Positions 1 through 8,479 of a stretch of 63,530 bases of DNA are shown piece by piece. This DNA comes from Clostridia bacterium (GTDB lineage Bacteria; Bacillota; Clostridia; Oscillospirales; CAG-272): contig JAFQPM010000017.1 in assembly GCA_017411745.1 (NCBI GenBank), positions 1-63,530 of the forward strand, read 5' to 3'. The translations under genes were made by a program, and so were the position numbers. Position 1 is the first letter of the stretch; the number at the start of each line of letters is the position of its first letter. The notes under the pieces are model-generated. The model had not been told where the DNA came from. It worked only from the letters and a program-made list of their open reading frames with translations, and made no database searches.

Positions 1-1
1 C

Positions 2-334
2 GATACCTTCGCCGCAGGCGACAAGGTCGACGTAACAGGTATGACAAAGGGTCGCGGTTACACGGGCGCTATCAAGAGATGGAATCTTCACAAGCTCTGC
101 GCTACTCACGGCGTAGGTCCCATTCACCGTCAGTCCGGTTCTATGGGTGTTATTGACCCCGCGAGAATCTTCAAGAACAAGAAGATGGCAGGTCAGTACG
201 GTAACGAACAGGTAACTGTTCAGAATCTTAAAGTTGTAAAGATCGACAGCGAAAAGAACCTCATCGCAGTTAAGGGTGCTATCCCCGGTGCGAAGGACGG
301 TATCGTATTCATTCGCGACTCGGTCAAAGCATAA
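2..334 (+). CDS. rplC: 50S ribosomal protein L3 (5' end missing)
   Basis: Large-subunit protein L3, an early assembly protein that binds 23S rRNA and reaches toward the peptidyl transferase centre. The window starts inside the gene: the frame is open from base 2 and gives 110 residues, about half of the usual 205-215, so the N-terminal half lies off the edge. An internal ATG at base 41 is not the start, because the upstream codons read DTFAAGDKVDVTG, which is ordinary L3 sequence. The conserved C-terminal block MAGQYGNEQVTVQNLKVVKI is intact. It is followed after 20 bases by rplD with a strong AAGGAGG site. Identity is certain; only the length is incomplete because of the window cut. Confidence 0.97.
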   Translation, partial: DTFAAGDKVDVTGMTKGRGYTGAIKRWNLHKLCATHGVGPIHRQSGSMGVIDPARIFKNKKMAGQYGNEQVTVQNLKVVKIDSEKNLIAVKGAIPGAKDGIVFIRDSVKA

Positions 335-354
335 TCGGAAGGAGGAAATAAATA

Positions 355-978
355 ATGCCTACTATTAAAGTTGTTAATATGGCCGGCGCTGAAGTCGGTT
401 CCATGGAGCTCTCCGACGTATTGTTCGGAGGAGAAGTAAACGGCACAGTCCTCCACGCTGCAGTAAGAGCTTACCTTCTCAATCAGAGACAGGGCACTCA
501 GTCCACTCTTACTCGTTCCGAGGTTTCCGGTGGCGGTAGAAAGCCCTGGAGACAGAAGGGTACAGGTAGAGCTCGTCAGGGTTCGACCCGTTCTCCTCAG
601 TGGACACACGGCGGTATCGCTCTCGGTCCTAAGCCCAGAAGCTACCGTACAGACCTCAACAAGAAGACAAAGAGACTCGCTCTCATCAGCGCTCTTACTG
701 ACAAGGTAAACAACGGCAAGCTCATCGTTGTTGACGATATCAAGCTTGACGCTTACAAGACCAAGACCATGGTCAACATGTTCAAGGCTCTTGGCGCAGA
801 GAGAAAGCCCCTCGTAGTTCTTCCCACGGTCGATGCACTCGTAGTTAAGAGCTGCGCAAACATTCCCGGCGCAAAGACTTGCCTCTACAACACCATCAAC
901 GTATACGATATCCTGAACGCTGATACGTTCATCACTACCGTTGCGGCTGTTAAAATGCTCGAGGAGGTATATGCATAA
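355..978 (+). CDS. rplD: 50S ribosomal protein L4
   Basis: L4, one of the first proteins bound to 23S rRNA; its long loop lines the nascent peptide exit tunnel, and in some bacteria L4 also represses its own operon. At 207 residues it has family length. The extended loop is visible at about residues 44-97, rich in Gly and Arg with the core KPWRQKGTGRARQGS, the part that contacts the tunnel near the macrolide site. The start follows an AAGGAGGAAATAAATA stretch. The stop overlaps the next start in a TAATG arrangement, so rplD and rplW are probably translationally coupled. Confidence 0.98.
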   Translation: MPTIKVVNMAGAEVGSMELSDVLFGGEVNGTVLHAAVRAYLLNQRQGTQSTLTRSEVSGGGRKPWRQKGTGRARQGSTRSPQWTHGGIALGPKPRSYRTDLNKKTKRLALISALTDKVNNGKLIVVDDIKLDAYKTKTMVNMFKALGAERKPLVVLPTVDALVVKSCANIPGAKTCLYNTINVYDILNADTFITTVAAVKMLEEVYA

Positions 979-1274
979 TGAGAATGCTTGAAGATGTAAT
1001 TATTAAGCCTATTATCTCTGAGGCTTCGATGGATCTTATCGCTCAGAGAAAGTATGTTTTCAAGGTAGCAAAGACTGCTGATAAGGCGGAGATTGCAAAG
1101 GCAGTTGAGGCTATGTTCCCCGGCACCAAGGTCGAGGCCGTTAACACGATCAATATGAAGAGAAAGCCCAAGAGATACGGTGTACACTTCGGTTACACAA
1201 GCGCTTGGAAGAAGGCAATCGTTACTTTGACTGCTGATTCCAAGACCATCGAGTTCTTTGAAGGCATGAACTAA
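978..1274 (+). CDS. rplW: 50S ribosomal protein L23
   Basis: L23 sits at the tunnel exit and is the docking protein for trigger factor and the signal recognition particle. It has 98 residues, typical of the bacterial protein. The N-terminal [11 protein letters not shown] segment and the basic loop [16 protein letters not shown] are the family hallmarks. Its ATG shares one base with the rplD stop (TAATG), and the GAGGAGG in the rplD 3' end serves as its ribosome binding site. rplB follows after 17 bases. Nothing unusual. Confidence 0.97.
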   Translation: MRMLEDVIIKPIISEASMDLIAQRKYVFKVAKTADKAEIAKAVEAMFPGTKVEAVNTINMKRKPKRYGVHFGYTSAWKKAIVTLTADSKTIEFFEGMN

Positions 1275-1291
1275 GAGGGAGGTCGAATAAA

Positions 1292-2128
1292 ATGGCAACA
1301 CTTAAGTATAAACCTACGACACCCGCGAGAAGACACATGTCCGTTCCTGTCTACAAGGATATCATCACTAAGGACGTTCCTGAAAAGAGCCTTGTAGTAA
1401 TCAAGAAAAAGCACGCGGGCCGTAATAGCTACGGACGTATCACTGTTCGTCACAGAGGCGGCGGAAACAAGGTTAAGTACAGAATTATCGACTTCAAGAG
1501 ACTTTCTACAGTCCCCGCTGAAGTAATCGCTATCGAGTACGACCCCAACAGAACCGCTTATATCGCTCTTCTTCAGAACGAAGAGGGCGTTAAGAGCTAC
1601 ATTATAGCTCCCGAAGGCCTTAAGGTTGGAGATAAGGTTTACTCCGGCGCAGATGCAGACATCAAGCCCGGTAACGCACTTCCTCTCGCAAACATTCCTG
1701 TAGGTACCTTCATCAACAGCATCGAGCTTTACCCCGGTAAGGGCGCTCAGCTCGTTCGCTCTGCAGGCGTTATGGCACAGCTCATCTCCAAGGAAGCTAA
1801 CGGTATGGCTCAGGTCAGACTTCCTTCCGGCGAGGTTCGCTTCATTCGCCTTGACTGTAAGGCAGTTATCGGTCAGATCGGCAATATCGACCACGACACT
1901 GTTAAGGTCGGTAAGGCAGGTAAGACCAGACACAAGGGCATTCGTCCCACAGTTCGCGGTTCCGTCATGAACCCCTGCGATCACCCCCACGGTGGTGGTG
2001 AGGGTAAGTCTCCCATCGGTCATGCTAATCCTATGACTCCTTGGGGCAAGCCTGCTCTCGGTCTTAAGACCAGAAACAAGAAGGCTCGCACTGACAAGTT
2101 CATCGTAAGACGCAGAAATGCTAAATAA
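1292..2128 (+). CDS. rplB: 50S ribosomal protein L2
   Basis: L2 is a primary 23S rRNA binder needed for subunit association and for peptidyl transferase activity. Its 278 residues match the family. The C-terminal signature [15 protein letters not shown], with the conserved histidine implicated in catalytic-centre organisation, is present at about residues 228-243, followed by the basic tail [17 protein letters not shown]. The start follows GAGGGAGGTCGAATAAA. rpsS begins 14 bases downstream. Confidence 0.98.
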   Translation: MATLKYKPTTPARRHMSVPVYKDIITKDVPEKSLVVIKKKHAGRNSYGRITVRHRGGGNKVKYRIIDFKRLSTVPAEVIAIEYDPNRTAYIALLQNEEGVKSYIIAPEGLKVGDKVYSGADADIKPGNALPLANIPVGTFINSIELYPGKGAQLVRSAGVMAQLISKEANGMAQVRLPSGEVRFIRLDCKAVIGQIGNIDHDTVKVGKAGKTRHKGIRPTVRGSVMNPCDHPHGGGEGKSPIGHANPMTPWGKPALGLKTRNKKARTDKFIVRRRNAK

Positions 2129-2142
2129 GGAGGGAATATAAA

Positions 2143-2424
2143 ATGAGCAGAAGCCTTAAGAAAGCGCCTTTTGTAGAAGAAAAGCTCTACACTCGTGTTT
2201 GCGCTATGAATGATAAGGGCGAAAAGAAGGTCATCAAGACCTGGTCTCGTTCGTCCACAATATTCCCGGAATTTGTCGGTCACACTATTGCGGTTTACGA
2301 CGGCAGAAAGCACGTTCCGGTATACGTTACTGAAGATATGGTCGGACACAAGCTCGGTGAGTTTGCTCCCACCAGAACCTTCAAGGGCCACGCAGGTTCC
2401 AAGACATCCAACAACGGTAAGTAA
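2143..2424 (+). CDS. rpsS: 30S ribosomal protein S19
   Basis: S19 belongs to the 30S head, forms a complex with S13 and touches the A-site tRNA region. The product is 93 residues, the normal size. The core runs from [18 protein letters not shown] to [13 protein letters not shown], which is nearly invariant in bacteria. A strong AAGGAGG lies seven bases or so before ATG. An overlapping plus-strand frame at 2210-2440 has no such support and is ignored. Confidence 0.97.
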   Translation: MSRSLKKAPFVEEKLYTRVCAMNDKGEKKVIKTWSRSSTIFPEFVGHTIAVYDGRKHVPVYVTEDMVGHKLGEFAPTRTFKGHAGSKTSNNGK

Positions 2425-2443
2425 TCAAGGGAGGAATTAGAAA

Positions 2444-2779
2444 ATGAAAGCATATGCATATCTTAAGTATGCGAGAATTTCCCCTCGTAAGGTGAAGATC
2501 GTTCTCGACCTCATCAGAGGCAAGGATGTAGGAGCAGCTATGGCTATCCTCAAGAACACCCACAAGGGCGCTTCTGAGTACCTTATCAAGCTTTTGGGAA
2601 GTGCAATCGCAAACGCAGAAAATAATTTCCACATGGATTCCACCAAGCTCTACGTATCCGAGTGCTTCGTATGCCCCGGTCCTACGCTCAAGAGAATTAT
2701 GCCCAGAGCTAAGGGTAGCGCAGACAGAATCCTTAAGAGAACCAGCCACGTAACTATCGCGGTTGAAGAAAGAAACTAA
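2444..2779 (+). CDS. rplV: 50S ribosomal protein L22
   Basis: L22 contacts all domains of 23S rRNA, and its beta-hairpin lines the exit tunnel opposite L4. It has 111 residues. The N-terminal part shows [19 protein letters not shown], and the tunnel hairpin spans about residues 77-107, with the conserved [16 protein letters not shown] block. The start is preceded by AAGGGAGGAATTAGAAA. It lies 19 bases after rpsS and 17 bases before rpsC, as in the canonical S10 operon. Confidence 0.97.
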   Translation: MKAYAYLKYARISPRKVKIVLDLIRGKDVGAAMAILKNTHKGASEYLIKLLGSAIANAENNFHMDSTKLYVSECFVCPGPTLKRIMPRAKGSADRILKRTSHVTIAVEERN

Positions 2780-2796
2780 GAGAGGAGACAAGAGTT

Positions 2797-3585
2797 ATGG
2801 GTCAGAAAGTTAATCCCCACGGCCTCAGAGTAGGCGTTATAAAGAATTGGGATTCAAGATGGTTCGCAAAAGACGAAGTTTTCGGCGACACTCTTGTATC
2901 CGACTACAACATCAGAAAATATCTTAAGAGCGAGCTTCAGGACGCAGGCGTTCCCAAGATCGAGATCGAGCGTGACAGCCGCAGAGTAAGAGTTTTCATC
3001 CACTGTGCTAAGCCCGGTATGGTTATCGGTAAGGGCGGTGTTGAGATAGAGAAGTACAAGGCACAGCTCGAGAAGATGGTTGGCATGCCCGTATCCCTCA
3101 ACGTTGTTGAGGTAAGACAGCCCGACCTCAACGCTCAGCTCGTTGCTGAGAACATCTGCTCTCAGCTTGAGAAGCGTGTTACCTTCCGCCGCGCTATGAA
3201 GATGGCTATCAGAAACACTATGAGACTTGGTGCAAAGGGTATTAAGATCGCTTGCAGCGGACGTCTTGGCGGTGCCGAGATCGCAAGAAGCGAGCACTAT
3301 CATGAGGGTACTATCCCGCTTCAGACACTCAGAGCTGACATCGAGTACGGCTTCTGGGAGGCAAACACCACTTACGGTAAGATCGGTGTTAAGGTCTGGA
3401 TCTACAGAGGAGAGGTCCTCAACGAAGTAAACCGTCCTGCACGCAACGGCGAGCGCAGAGACAATCGCGGTGATCGCAGAAACAACGGCGACAGACGCGA
3501 CAGAAGAAACGGTGGCAACCGTCAGGGTCGTGGCGATAGAGCGCCCAGAGCTGACAGAGCTCCCAGAGACGGAGGTGCTAAATAA
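2797..3585 (+). CDS. rpsC: 30S ribosomal protein S3 with a basic Arg/Gly/Asp tail
   Basis: S3 forms part of the mRNA entry channel of the 30S subunit and contributes to its helicase activity. The KH RNA-binding domain is evident around residues 60-95, with the GKGG loop at 78-81, and the C-terminal S3 domain runs to about residue 212. The protein is 262 residues, longer than the 210-230 of many relatives, because residues 213-262 form a low-complexity tail rich in Arg, Asn, Gly and Asp. Such tails are known in some Firmicutes and actinobacterial S3 proteins and are probably disordered. The stop overlaps the rplP start (TAATG). Confidence 0.97.
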   Translation: MGQKVNPHGLRVGVIKNWDSRWFAKDEVFGDTLVSDYNIRKYLKSELQDAGVPKIEIERDSRRVRVFIHCAKPGMVIGKGGVEIEKYKAQLEKMVGMPVSLNVVEVRQPDLNAQLVAENICSQLEKRVTFRRAMKMAIRNTMRLGAKGIKIACSGRLGGAEIARSEHYHEGTIPLQTLRADIEYGFWEANTTYGKIGVKVWIYRGEVLNEVNRPARNGERRDNRGDRRNNGDRRDRRNGGNRQGRGDRAPRADRAPRDGGAK

Positions 3586-4007
3586 TGTTAATGCCTAAGA
3601 GAGTAAAATTCCGTCGCGTACAGCGCGGAAGACTTAAGGGTAAGGCGCTTAGAGGCAACACCATTACCAATGGTAACTACGGTCTCGTAGCACTTGAGCC
3701 CGCTTGGATCACAAGCAATCAGATCGAGGCTGCCCGTATCGCGATGACTCGTTACATCAAGCGTGGCGGTAAGGTCTGGATCAAGATATTCCCCGACAAG
3801 CCTATCACTGAAAAGCCCGCTGAGACTCGAATGGGTTCCGGTAAGGGTAGCCCTGAGTACTGGGTAGCAGTTGTTAAGCCCGGTCGTGTAATGTTTGAAA
3901 TGGACGGCGTTTCTGAAGAGGTTGCTCGTGAGGCTATGCGTCTTGCAGGCCACAAGCTCCCCATCAAGACCAAGTTCATGGTTAAAGAAGAAGTAAAGGA
4001 GGCATAA
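3585..4007 (+). CDS. rplP: 50S ribosomal protein L16
   Basis: L16 helps form the A-site tRNA binding surface of the large subunit. It has 140 residues and begins [19 protein letters not shown], the usual bacterial N-terminus, which supports the upstream ATG overlapping the rpsC stop rather than the ATG two codons later. The [20 protein letters not shown] block near residue 85 is highly conserved. rpmC starts four bases after its stop, so the two are tightly coupled. Confidence 0.97.
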   Translation: MLMPKRVKFRRVQRGRLKGKALRGNTITNGNYGLVALEPAWITSNQIEAARIAMTRYIKRGGKVWIKIFPDKPITEKPAETRMGSGKGSPEYWVAVVKPGRVMFEMDGVSEEVAREAMRLAGHKLPIKTKFMVKEEVKEA

Positions 4008-4011
4008 GCTC

Positions 4012-4200
4012 ATGAAAATCGCTGAAATTAAAGATTTGACAGTTGAAGAGCTCAACGCTAAGCTTGTTGAACTCAAGAAAGAGCTTTTCAACCTCCGTTT
4101 CCAGCACGCAGTTAATCAGCTTGAAAACACTCACAAGATGACTGAGGTCAAGCGTGATATCGCTCGTGTAATGACAGTTCTCAATGAGAAGAACGCATAA
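4012..4200 (+). CDS. rpmC: 50S ribosomal protein L29
   Basis: L29 is a small two-helix protein near the exit tunnel, close to L23 and the trigger factor site. The 62-residue product shows the hallmark [20 protein letters not shown] helix and the basic [14 protein letters not shown] segment. The ATG follows the GGAGG in the rplP 3' end. The rpsQ start lies ten bases beyond the stop. Confidence 0.96.
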   Translation: MKIAEIKDLTVEELNAKLVELKKELFNLRFQHAVNQLENTHKMTEVKRDIARVMTVLNEKNA

Positions 4201-4210
4201 GGAGGCAGTC

Positions 4211-4471
4211 ATGACAGAAGAAAGAGCACTTAGAAAAGTCAGAGTTGGCATGGTTGTCAGCGACAAGATGGACAAGACGGTCGTCATCGCTATCGAGGAC
4301 AACGTCAAGCACCCCGTATACGGTAAGATCATCAAGCGCACTCTTAAGGTTCACGCTCACGACGAGAACAACGAATGCGGTGTTGGTGATAAGGTAAGAA
4401 TCATGGAAACAAGACCCCTCTCCAAGACTAAGAGATGGAGAGTTGTTGAAGTGATCGAAAAGGCTAAATAA
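4211..4471 (+). CDS. rpsQ: 30S ribosomal protein S17
   Basis: S17 is a primary 16S rRNA binding protein with an OB fold. The start chosen is the ATG preceded by AAGGAGGCAGTC; an in-frame ATG 27 bases upstream lies inside rpmC and would add nine residues with no counterpart in the family. The resulting 86 residues include [20 protein letters not shown] and the terminal [14 protein letters not shown] block. A 57-base gap with a small hairpin separates it from rplN. Confidence 0.97.
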   Translation: MTEERALRKVRVGMVVSDKMDKTVVIAIEDNVKHPVYGKIIKRTLKVHAHDENNECGVGDKVRIMETRPLSKTKRWRVVEVIEKAK

Positions 4472-4488
4472 TTGAATTCGAATAGTAG

Positions 4489-4504
4489 GTACGTCGAAGC
4501 GTAC
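4489..4504 (+). other. small hairpin between rpsQ and rplN
   Basis: GTACG (4489-4493) and CGTAC (4500-4504) can pair around a TCGAAG loop, and a flanking TTCGA/TCGAA pair could extend the fold. No T-run follows, so it is not a terminator. It lies in the only sizeable gap between rplP and rpsN, where the spc operon begins in some bacteria. Its function is unknown; it may be an RNA-processing site or chance. Confidence 0.35.
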
Positions 4505-4528
4505 TCGAAACAGTAGGAGGAAAAAACA

Positions 4529-4897
4529 ATGATTCAACAGCAATCTCTTATGAAGGTCGCTGACAACACCGGCGCTAAGGAGCTGATGTGCATTCGCGTT
4601 CTCGGCGGAACAGGCCGCAGATACGGCAACATCGGTGACATCGTGGTTTGCTCCGTTAAGAAGGCAATCCCCGGCGGCATGGTTAAGAAGGGCGACGTCG
4701 TAAAGGCAGTTATAGTAAGAAGCGCACACGGCATGAAGCGTGCTGACGGTTCTTACATCAAGTTCGATGAGAACGCAGCAGTTATTATCAAAGAAGACAA
4801 CACTCCCAAGGGTACTCGTATCTTTGGCCCTGTTGCAAGAGAGCTCCGTGAGAAGGACTTCCTTAAGATCCTCTCCCTCGCTCCCGAAGTACTTTAA
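4529..4897 (+). CDS. rplN: 50S ribosomal protein L14
   Basis: L14 sits at the subunit interface (bridge B8) and is the binding site of the silencing factor RsfS. The 122-residue product has the standard length and sequence: it opens [20 protein letters not shown] and contains [15 protein letters not shown] and the C-terminal [19 protein letters not shown]. The start is preceded by GTAGGAGGAAAAAACA. rplX follows after 15 bases. Confidence 0.98.
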   Translation: MIQQQSLMKVADNTGAKELMCIRVLGGTGRRYGNIGDIVVCSVKKAIPGGMVKKGDVVKAVIVRSAHGMKRADGSYIKFDENAAVIIKEDNTPKGTRIFGPVARELREKDFLKILSLAPEVL

Positions 4898-4912
4898 TGG
4901 AGGTAACGAACG

Positions 4913-5221
4913 ATGGCAAATATTAAAACAGGCGACACCGTTGTAGTACTCTCCGGTAACTCCAAGGGCGTTCAGGGCAAGGTTATTGCCGTTTCCCCTA
5001 AGGAGAACAAGGTACTCGTTGAAGGTGCAAACATTATCCACAAGCACGTTAAGGCTCGCAGACAGGGTGAGACCGGCGGTATCGTAGACGCTGAGGGCGC
5101 TATGTACGCTGATAAGGTCGCTCTCTACTGCCCCAAGTGCAACAAGGGTGTAAGAGTTCACCACACCGTTGAAAACGGTAAGAAGATCCGCGTTTGCAAG
5201 TGCGGACACAAGTTTGACTAA
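4913..5221 (+). CDS. rplX: 50S ribosomal protein L24 with a four-cysteine zinc-ribbon-like end
   Basis: L24 initiates 50S assembly and later lies near the tunnel exit. The KOW motif is in the first 35 residues (GDTVVVLSGNSKGVQGKV), and the HKHVKARRQGETGGI block follows. The 102-residue protein ends with two cysteine pairs, CPKC at residues 73-76 and CKC at 95-97, which look like a zinc ribbon. Similar pairs occur in L24 of some Firmicutes, but the E. coli protein lacks them. The second pair has only one residue between the cysteines. rplE follows after 14 bases. Confidence 0.96.
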   Translation: MANIKTGDTVVVLSGNSKGVQGKVIAVSPKENKVLVEGANIIHKHVKARRQGETGGIVDAEGAMYADKVALYCPKCNKGVRVHHTVENGKKIRVCKCGHKFD

Positions 5222-5235
5222 GGAGGGAATGAACA

Positions 5236-5775
5236 ATGGCAAGACTTAATGATATGTACAAGGCCGAGGTTGCTCCCGCCCTTATGAAAAAGTATTCCTA
5301 CAAGAGCGTTATGCAGATCCCCAAGCTTGACAAGATCGTTGTCAACGTTGGTGCAGGCGACGCTAAGGATAACACCAAGGTTATTGATTCCGTAATCAAC
5401 GACCTCACCATCATCACCGGTCAGAAGGCAGTTCCCACCTATGCTAAGAAGTCCGTAGCAAACTTCAAGCTCCGTCAGGGCATGAAGATCGGCGCAAAGG
5501 TAACTCTTCGCGGTGAGAAGATGTACGAGTTCATGGACAGACTTTTCAACTTCGCTCTGCCCAGAGTTCGTGACTTCAAGGGTATCAACCCCAACGCTTT
5601 CGACGGTCGTGGAAACTACTCCCTCGGTCTCAAGGAACAGCTTATATTCCCTGAAATCGAGTACGATAAGGTAGAGAAGATCCGCGGTATGGACATCTGC
5701 TTCGTTACTACTGCTAACACAGATGATGAGGCAAGAGAGCTGCTCACTCTTATGGGCGCTCCCTTCGCAAAATAA
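5236..5775 (+). CDS. rplE: 50S ribosomal protein L5
   Basis: L5 binds 5S rRNA and forms part of the central protuberance, contacting S13 and P-site tRNA. It is 179 residues, as expected. Conserved stretches include the segment ending [20 protein letters not shown], the block [20 protein letters not shown] and the C-terminal [10 protein letters not shown]. The ATG follows AAGGAGGGAATGAACA. rpsN starts 16 bases later. Confidence 0.98.
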   Translation: MARLNDMYKAEVAPALMKKYSYKSVMQIPKLDKIVVNVGAGDAKDNTKVIDSVINDLTIITGQKAVPTYAKKSVANFKLRQGMKIGAKVTLRGEKMYEFMDRLFNFALPRVRDFKGINPNAFDGRGNYSLGLKEQLIFPEIEYDKVEKIRGMDICFVTTANTDDEARELLTLMGAPFAK

Positions 5776-5791
5776 TCGGAGGTAATGGAAA

Positions 5792-5977
5792 ATGGCTAAA
5801 ACAGCAATGATACTCAAGCAGCAGAAGACCCAGAAGTACTCCACTCGCGAGTACAACCGTTGCAAGATCTGCGGACGTCCTCACGCTTACATGCGTAAGT
5901 ACGGTATCTGCCGTATCTGCTTCAGAAACCTCGCGTACAAGGGTGAGATCCCCGGCGTCAAGAAGGCTTCTTGGTAA
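5792..5977 (+). CDS. rpsN: 30S ribosomal protein S14, zinc-binding type
   Basis: S14 completes the 30S head near the decoding site. This is the short zinc-binding form: 61 residues with Cys24, Cys27, Cys40 and Cys43 in two CxxC pairs. The sequence [20 protein letters not shown] is diagnostic. Immediately after the stop codon a long imperfect palindrome begins, so the 3' end of this gene sits next to an unusual RNA structure. Zinc-dependent S14 is the usual housekeeping form in Clostridia. Confidence 0.97.
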   Translation: MAKTAMILKQQKTQKYSTREYNRCKICGRPHAYMRKYGICRICFRNLAYKGEIPGVKKASW

Positions 5978-6068
5978 TAAATTTTTGGTTATATTCGCCG
6001 TTTTTAGTGGCTTGACGTACCCAGTACGCCCGGCGCCACTAAAACGACGCCTCTAACCTAAAAATTTA
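5978..6068 (+). repeat. long imperfect palindrome after rpsN
   Basis: The 34-base arms 5978-6011 and 6035-6068 are near-complementary (TAAATTTTT and GTTA blocks outside, TTTTAGTGGC inside), separated by 23 bases that contain their own CGTAC-CCA-GTACG palindrome. Folded as RNA this would be one very long hairpin starting directly behind the rpsN stop. It has the look of a small mobile palindromic repeat inserted in the operon, but a role in mRNA processing or attenuation is also possible. No T-run follows. Confidence 0.7.
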
Positions 6069-6270
6069 ATCTTACTAAGTGAGATTTAATGAAAATCTCG
6101 CAAAAACGTGAAATAACTCTTAAATAATGAGAGTTTTTCAATAAAACCCCTAACTATCGGAAGGAAGTTAAACTTACGGTGTTGATTCCGGGTCCGACTT
6201 AACCGCCGATATGCCGCCGAGAAGATTTCGGCAGCAAGAAAATTCATACTTGCATCAGGAGGAAAAGAAA
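6068..6270 (+). promoter_or_regulatory. hairpin-rich leader of rpsH
   Basis: No gene is visible here. AATCTTAC (6069-6076) can pair with GTGAGATT around TAA; alternatively the same GAGATTT can pair with the AAATCTC just downstream, so the two folds exclude each other. A third stem, AACTCT/AGAGTT (6115-6120 and 6130-6135), is followed by a short T-run and resembles a weak terminator. TGCCG/CGGCA forms a further small stem near 6211. The arrangement could be an attenuator or autoregulatory site for the downstream spc genes, but this is inference. Confidence 0.45.
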
Positions 6271-6666
6271 ATGCAAATGTCAGACGTAATTGCAGATATG
6301 CTCACAAGAATTCGTAACGCTAGCAACGCTAAGCACGCGACTGTGGACATTCCTGCATCCAACATGAAGAAGTCTATAGCTGATATCCTTGTTGAAGAGG
6401 GATATATCAAGGGCTATGACGTTATCGAAGATGGCAAGCAGGGTACTATCAGAGTTACCCTCAAGTACATCGGTAAGACAAAGGTTATCAGAGGTCTCAA
6501 GAGAGTTTCTAAGCCCGGTCTCCGTATCTACGCAGGCTACGAGGATATGCCTCAGGTTATGAACGGTCTTGGTATCGCGATAGTCTCCACATCCAAAGGA
6601 ATCATGACAGACAAGAAGGCTCGCGCTGCTAAGGTTGGCGGCGAAGTCCTCGCGTATGTATGGTAA
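6271..6666 (+). CDS. rpsH: 30S ribosomal protein S8
   Basis: S8 binds the central domain of 16S rRNA and, in E. coli, represses the spc operon by binding its own mRNA. The start selected gives [20 protein letters not shown], preceded by CAGGAGGAAAAGAAA; an in-frame ATG 60 bases upstream would add 20 residues without ribosomal similarity. The 131-residue product ends in [17 protein letters not shown], the conserved C-terminus. A long structured gap precedes it. rplF begins 21 bases later. Confidence 0.97.
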   Translation: MQMSDVIADMLTRIRNASNAKHATVDIPASNMKKSIADILVEEGYIKGYDVIEDGKQGTIRVTLKYIGKTKVIRGLKRVSKPGLRIYAGYEDMPQVMNGLGIAIVSTSKGIMTDKKARAAKVGGEVLAYVW

Positions 6667-6687
6667 TCGAACGGGAGGTATACTGAT

Positions 6688-7308
6688 ATGTCAAGAATTG
6701 GTAGAATGCCTGTCGAAATTCCTGCAGGTGTTACAGTTACAGTAAACGGTAATACTGTTACCGTTAAGGGTCCCAAGGGTACTCTTACCAAGAGCTTCAG
6801 CGAGAGAATCACTGTTGCTGTCGAGGGTAATCAGGTACTCGTTACAAGACCCACAGATGAAAAGGAAGACAGAAGCCTTCACGGTCTCACCCGTGCTCTC
6901 GTGCAGAACATGGTAACAGGTGTACACACCGGTTATAAGAAGATCCTTATGATCATCGGTGTTGGTTACAAGGCTGTTAAGACCGGCAAGGATCTTCAGC
7001 TCTACTTGGGCTATTCGCTTATGCCCGGCGTGGGTACTCCCCAGGCTAAATACATCGTTAGCGACACTGATACGGTTAAGCTTTCCGTTCCCAACGAGGG
7101 CGAGATCAAGGCTCAGGGCATCGACAAGATGACCACCGAGAAGATCAACGGCGGTCTTATCATCGTTGTTGAGGGTATTGATAAGCAGGAAGTTGGCCAG
7201 ATGGCTGCTGTTATCAGAGGCAAGCGTCCTCCCGAGCCCTATCACGGCAAGGGTATCCGTTACATCGACGAGCACGTTCGTCGTAAGGCCGGAAAGACCG
7301 GTAAATAA
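6688..7308 (+). CDS. rplF: 50S ribosomal protein L6 with an internal insertion
   Basis: L6 lies near the factor-binding site of the large subunit. It opens MSRIGRMPVEIPAGVTVTV, and the second domain ends in the conserved GKRPPEPYHGKGIRY. At 206 residues it is about 25 longer than the usual 177-182. The extra residues fall between GYSLMPGV (about 109) and the VEGIDKQEVGQ motif (161-171), where most L6 proteins have a shorter strand-loop. The frame is uninterrupted and the codon use does not change, so this looks like a lineage-specific insertion rather than an error. Confidence 0.97.
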   Translation: MSRIGRMPVEIPAGVTVTVNGNTVTVKGPKGTLTKSFSERITVAVEGNQVLVTRPTDEKEDRSLHGLTRALVQNMVTGVHTGYKKILMIIGVGYKAVKTGKDLQLYLGYSLMPGVGTPQAKYIVSDTDTVKLSVPNEGEIKAQGIDKMTTEKINGGLIIVVEGIDKQEVGQMAAVIRGKRPPEPYHGKGIRYIDEHVRRKAGKTGK

Positions 7309-7327
7309 TTGAAAGGAGTGGAGTAAC

Positions 7328-7687
7328 ATGGTATCAAGAAAAGACAGTAACAAGGCTCGTCTTAAGAGACATAAGAGAGTCAGAGCAAAGATCTCCGGTA
7401 CTGCAGCACGTCCTCGTCTTGCAGTTTACCGTTCCAACGCTAACATCTCTGCACAGATCATTGATGACGTTGCAGGAAAGACCCTGGTTTCCGCTTCTAC
7501 CTACGGCGCATCCTTCGAGGGTAACGGCGGTAACAAGGCTGCTGCTCGCGAGGTCGGTAAGACCATCGCTGAAAAGGCAGTTGCTATGGGCATCACAGAA
7601 GTCGTATTCGACAGAGGCGGCTATCTTTATCACGGACGTGTATCGGAATTGGCTGAAGGCGCTCGCGAGGGCGGCCTGAAGTTCTAA
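7328..7687 (+). CDS. rplR: 50S ribosomal protein L18
   Basis: L18 binds 5S rRNA together with L5. It has 119 residues, close to family length. The [20 protein letters not shown] block and the C-terminal [26 protein letters not shown] are both characteristic. The ATG follows AAAGGAGTGGAGTAAC. A 75-base gap to rpsE contains the AGGAG site of rpsE and no clear terminator. Confidence 0.97.
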   Translation: MVSRKDSNKARLKRHKRVRAKISGTAARPRLAVYRSNANISAQIIDDVAGKTLVSASTYGASFEGNGGNKAAAREVGKTIAEKAVAMGITEVVFDRGGYLYHGRVSELAEGAREGGLKF

Positions 7688-7762
7688 TCCTTCTCGGATT
7701 AGTAACCGGTTTGTACACTGTTCAAACAACATTTATTTGAACATTTCAGAGGAGAATTTAAC

Positions 7763-8266
7763 ATGGCACAGAAATTTAATCCGGCAGAGGTTGAGCTTAC
7801 TGAAAAGCTCGTCTCGCTGAACCGTGTTTCCAAGACCGTTAAGGGCGGACGTATCGCACGTTTCGCAGCGCTCATGGTTGTCGGTGACGGCAACGGTCAC
7901 GTTGGCGTAGGTCTCGGAAAGGCCGCAGAGGTTCCTGAAGCGATCCGCAAGGGAATCGAAGATGCGAAGAAAAATATGATCACAGTTTCCCTTAAGGGAA
8001 CCACGATCCCCCACGAAGTTGTCGGTGTATTCGGCGCAGGTAAGGTGCTTCTTAAGCCCGCTGCTCTCGGTACCGGTATCATCGCAGGTGGTAAAGTAAG
8101 AGCAGTTCTTGAGGCTGCAGGTATCTCCAACATCAGAGCTAAGTGCCTCCGTTCCAACAATCCTACCAACGTTGTTAAGGCAACTATGGAAGGTCTTAAG
8201 GAACTCCGCACTGCTGAAGAGGTTGCGAAGATCCGTGAAATCAGCGTAGAGCAGGTTAAGGGTTAA
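7763..8266 (+). CDS. rpsE: 30S ribosomal protein S5
   Basis: S5 lies at the back of the 30S subunit at the mRNA entry site and affects decoding fidelity. The double-stranded RNA-binding N domain shows [20 protein letters not shown] and [20 protein letters not shown]; the C domain has the [17 protein letters not shown] motif. The 167 residues match the family. The start follows CAGAGGAGAATTTAAC. rpmD lies 17 bases on. Confidence 0.97.
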   Translation: MAQKFNPAEVELTEKLVSLNRVSKTVKGGRIARFAALMVVGDGNGHVGVGLGKAAEVPEAIRKGIEDAKKNMITVSLKGTTIPHEVVGVFGAGKVLLKPAALGTGIIAGGKVRAVLEAAGISNIRAKCLRSNNPTNVVKATMEGLKELRTAEEVAKIREISVEQVKG

Positions 8267-8283
8267 TAAGGAGGTAAGACGAA

Positions 8284-8463
8284 ATGAAAAAGGTTACACT
8301 TACAAAGAGTCTTATCGCTTCCAAGCCCAATCAGCGCGCAACCGCAAAGTCCCTCGGTCTTAACAAGATCGGTGACTACATCGTTCACGCTGACGACGCT
8401 GTTCTTGCAGGTAAGATCAAGGTTCTCGCTCACCTCGTAACGGTTGAGACCGTAGAAGACTAA
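8284..8463 (+). CDS. rpmD: 50S ribosomal protein L30
   Basis: L30 is a small large-subunit protein. The 59-residue product reads [20 protein letters not shown] at its start and continues [12 protein letters not shown]; the [18 protein letters not shown] part matches the core that binds rRNA. It ends with an unremarkable acidic tail, VETVED. It sits exactly where L30 is expected between rpsE and rplO, with AAGGAGGTAAGACGAA before the ATG and 16 bases to rplO. L30 is absent from some bacteria; this lineage keeps it. Confidence 0.95.
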   Translation: MKKVTLTKSLIASKPNQRATAKSLGLNKIGDYIVHADDAVLAGKIKVLAHLVTVETVED

Positions 8464-8479
8464 TAGGAGGTATCAGAGA

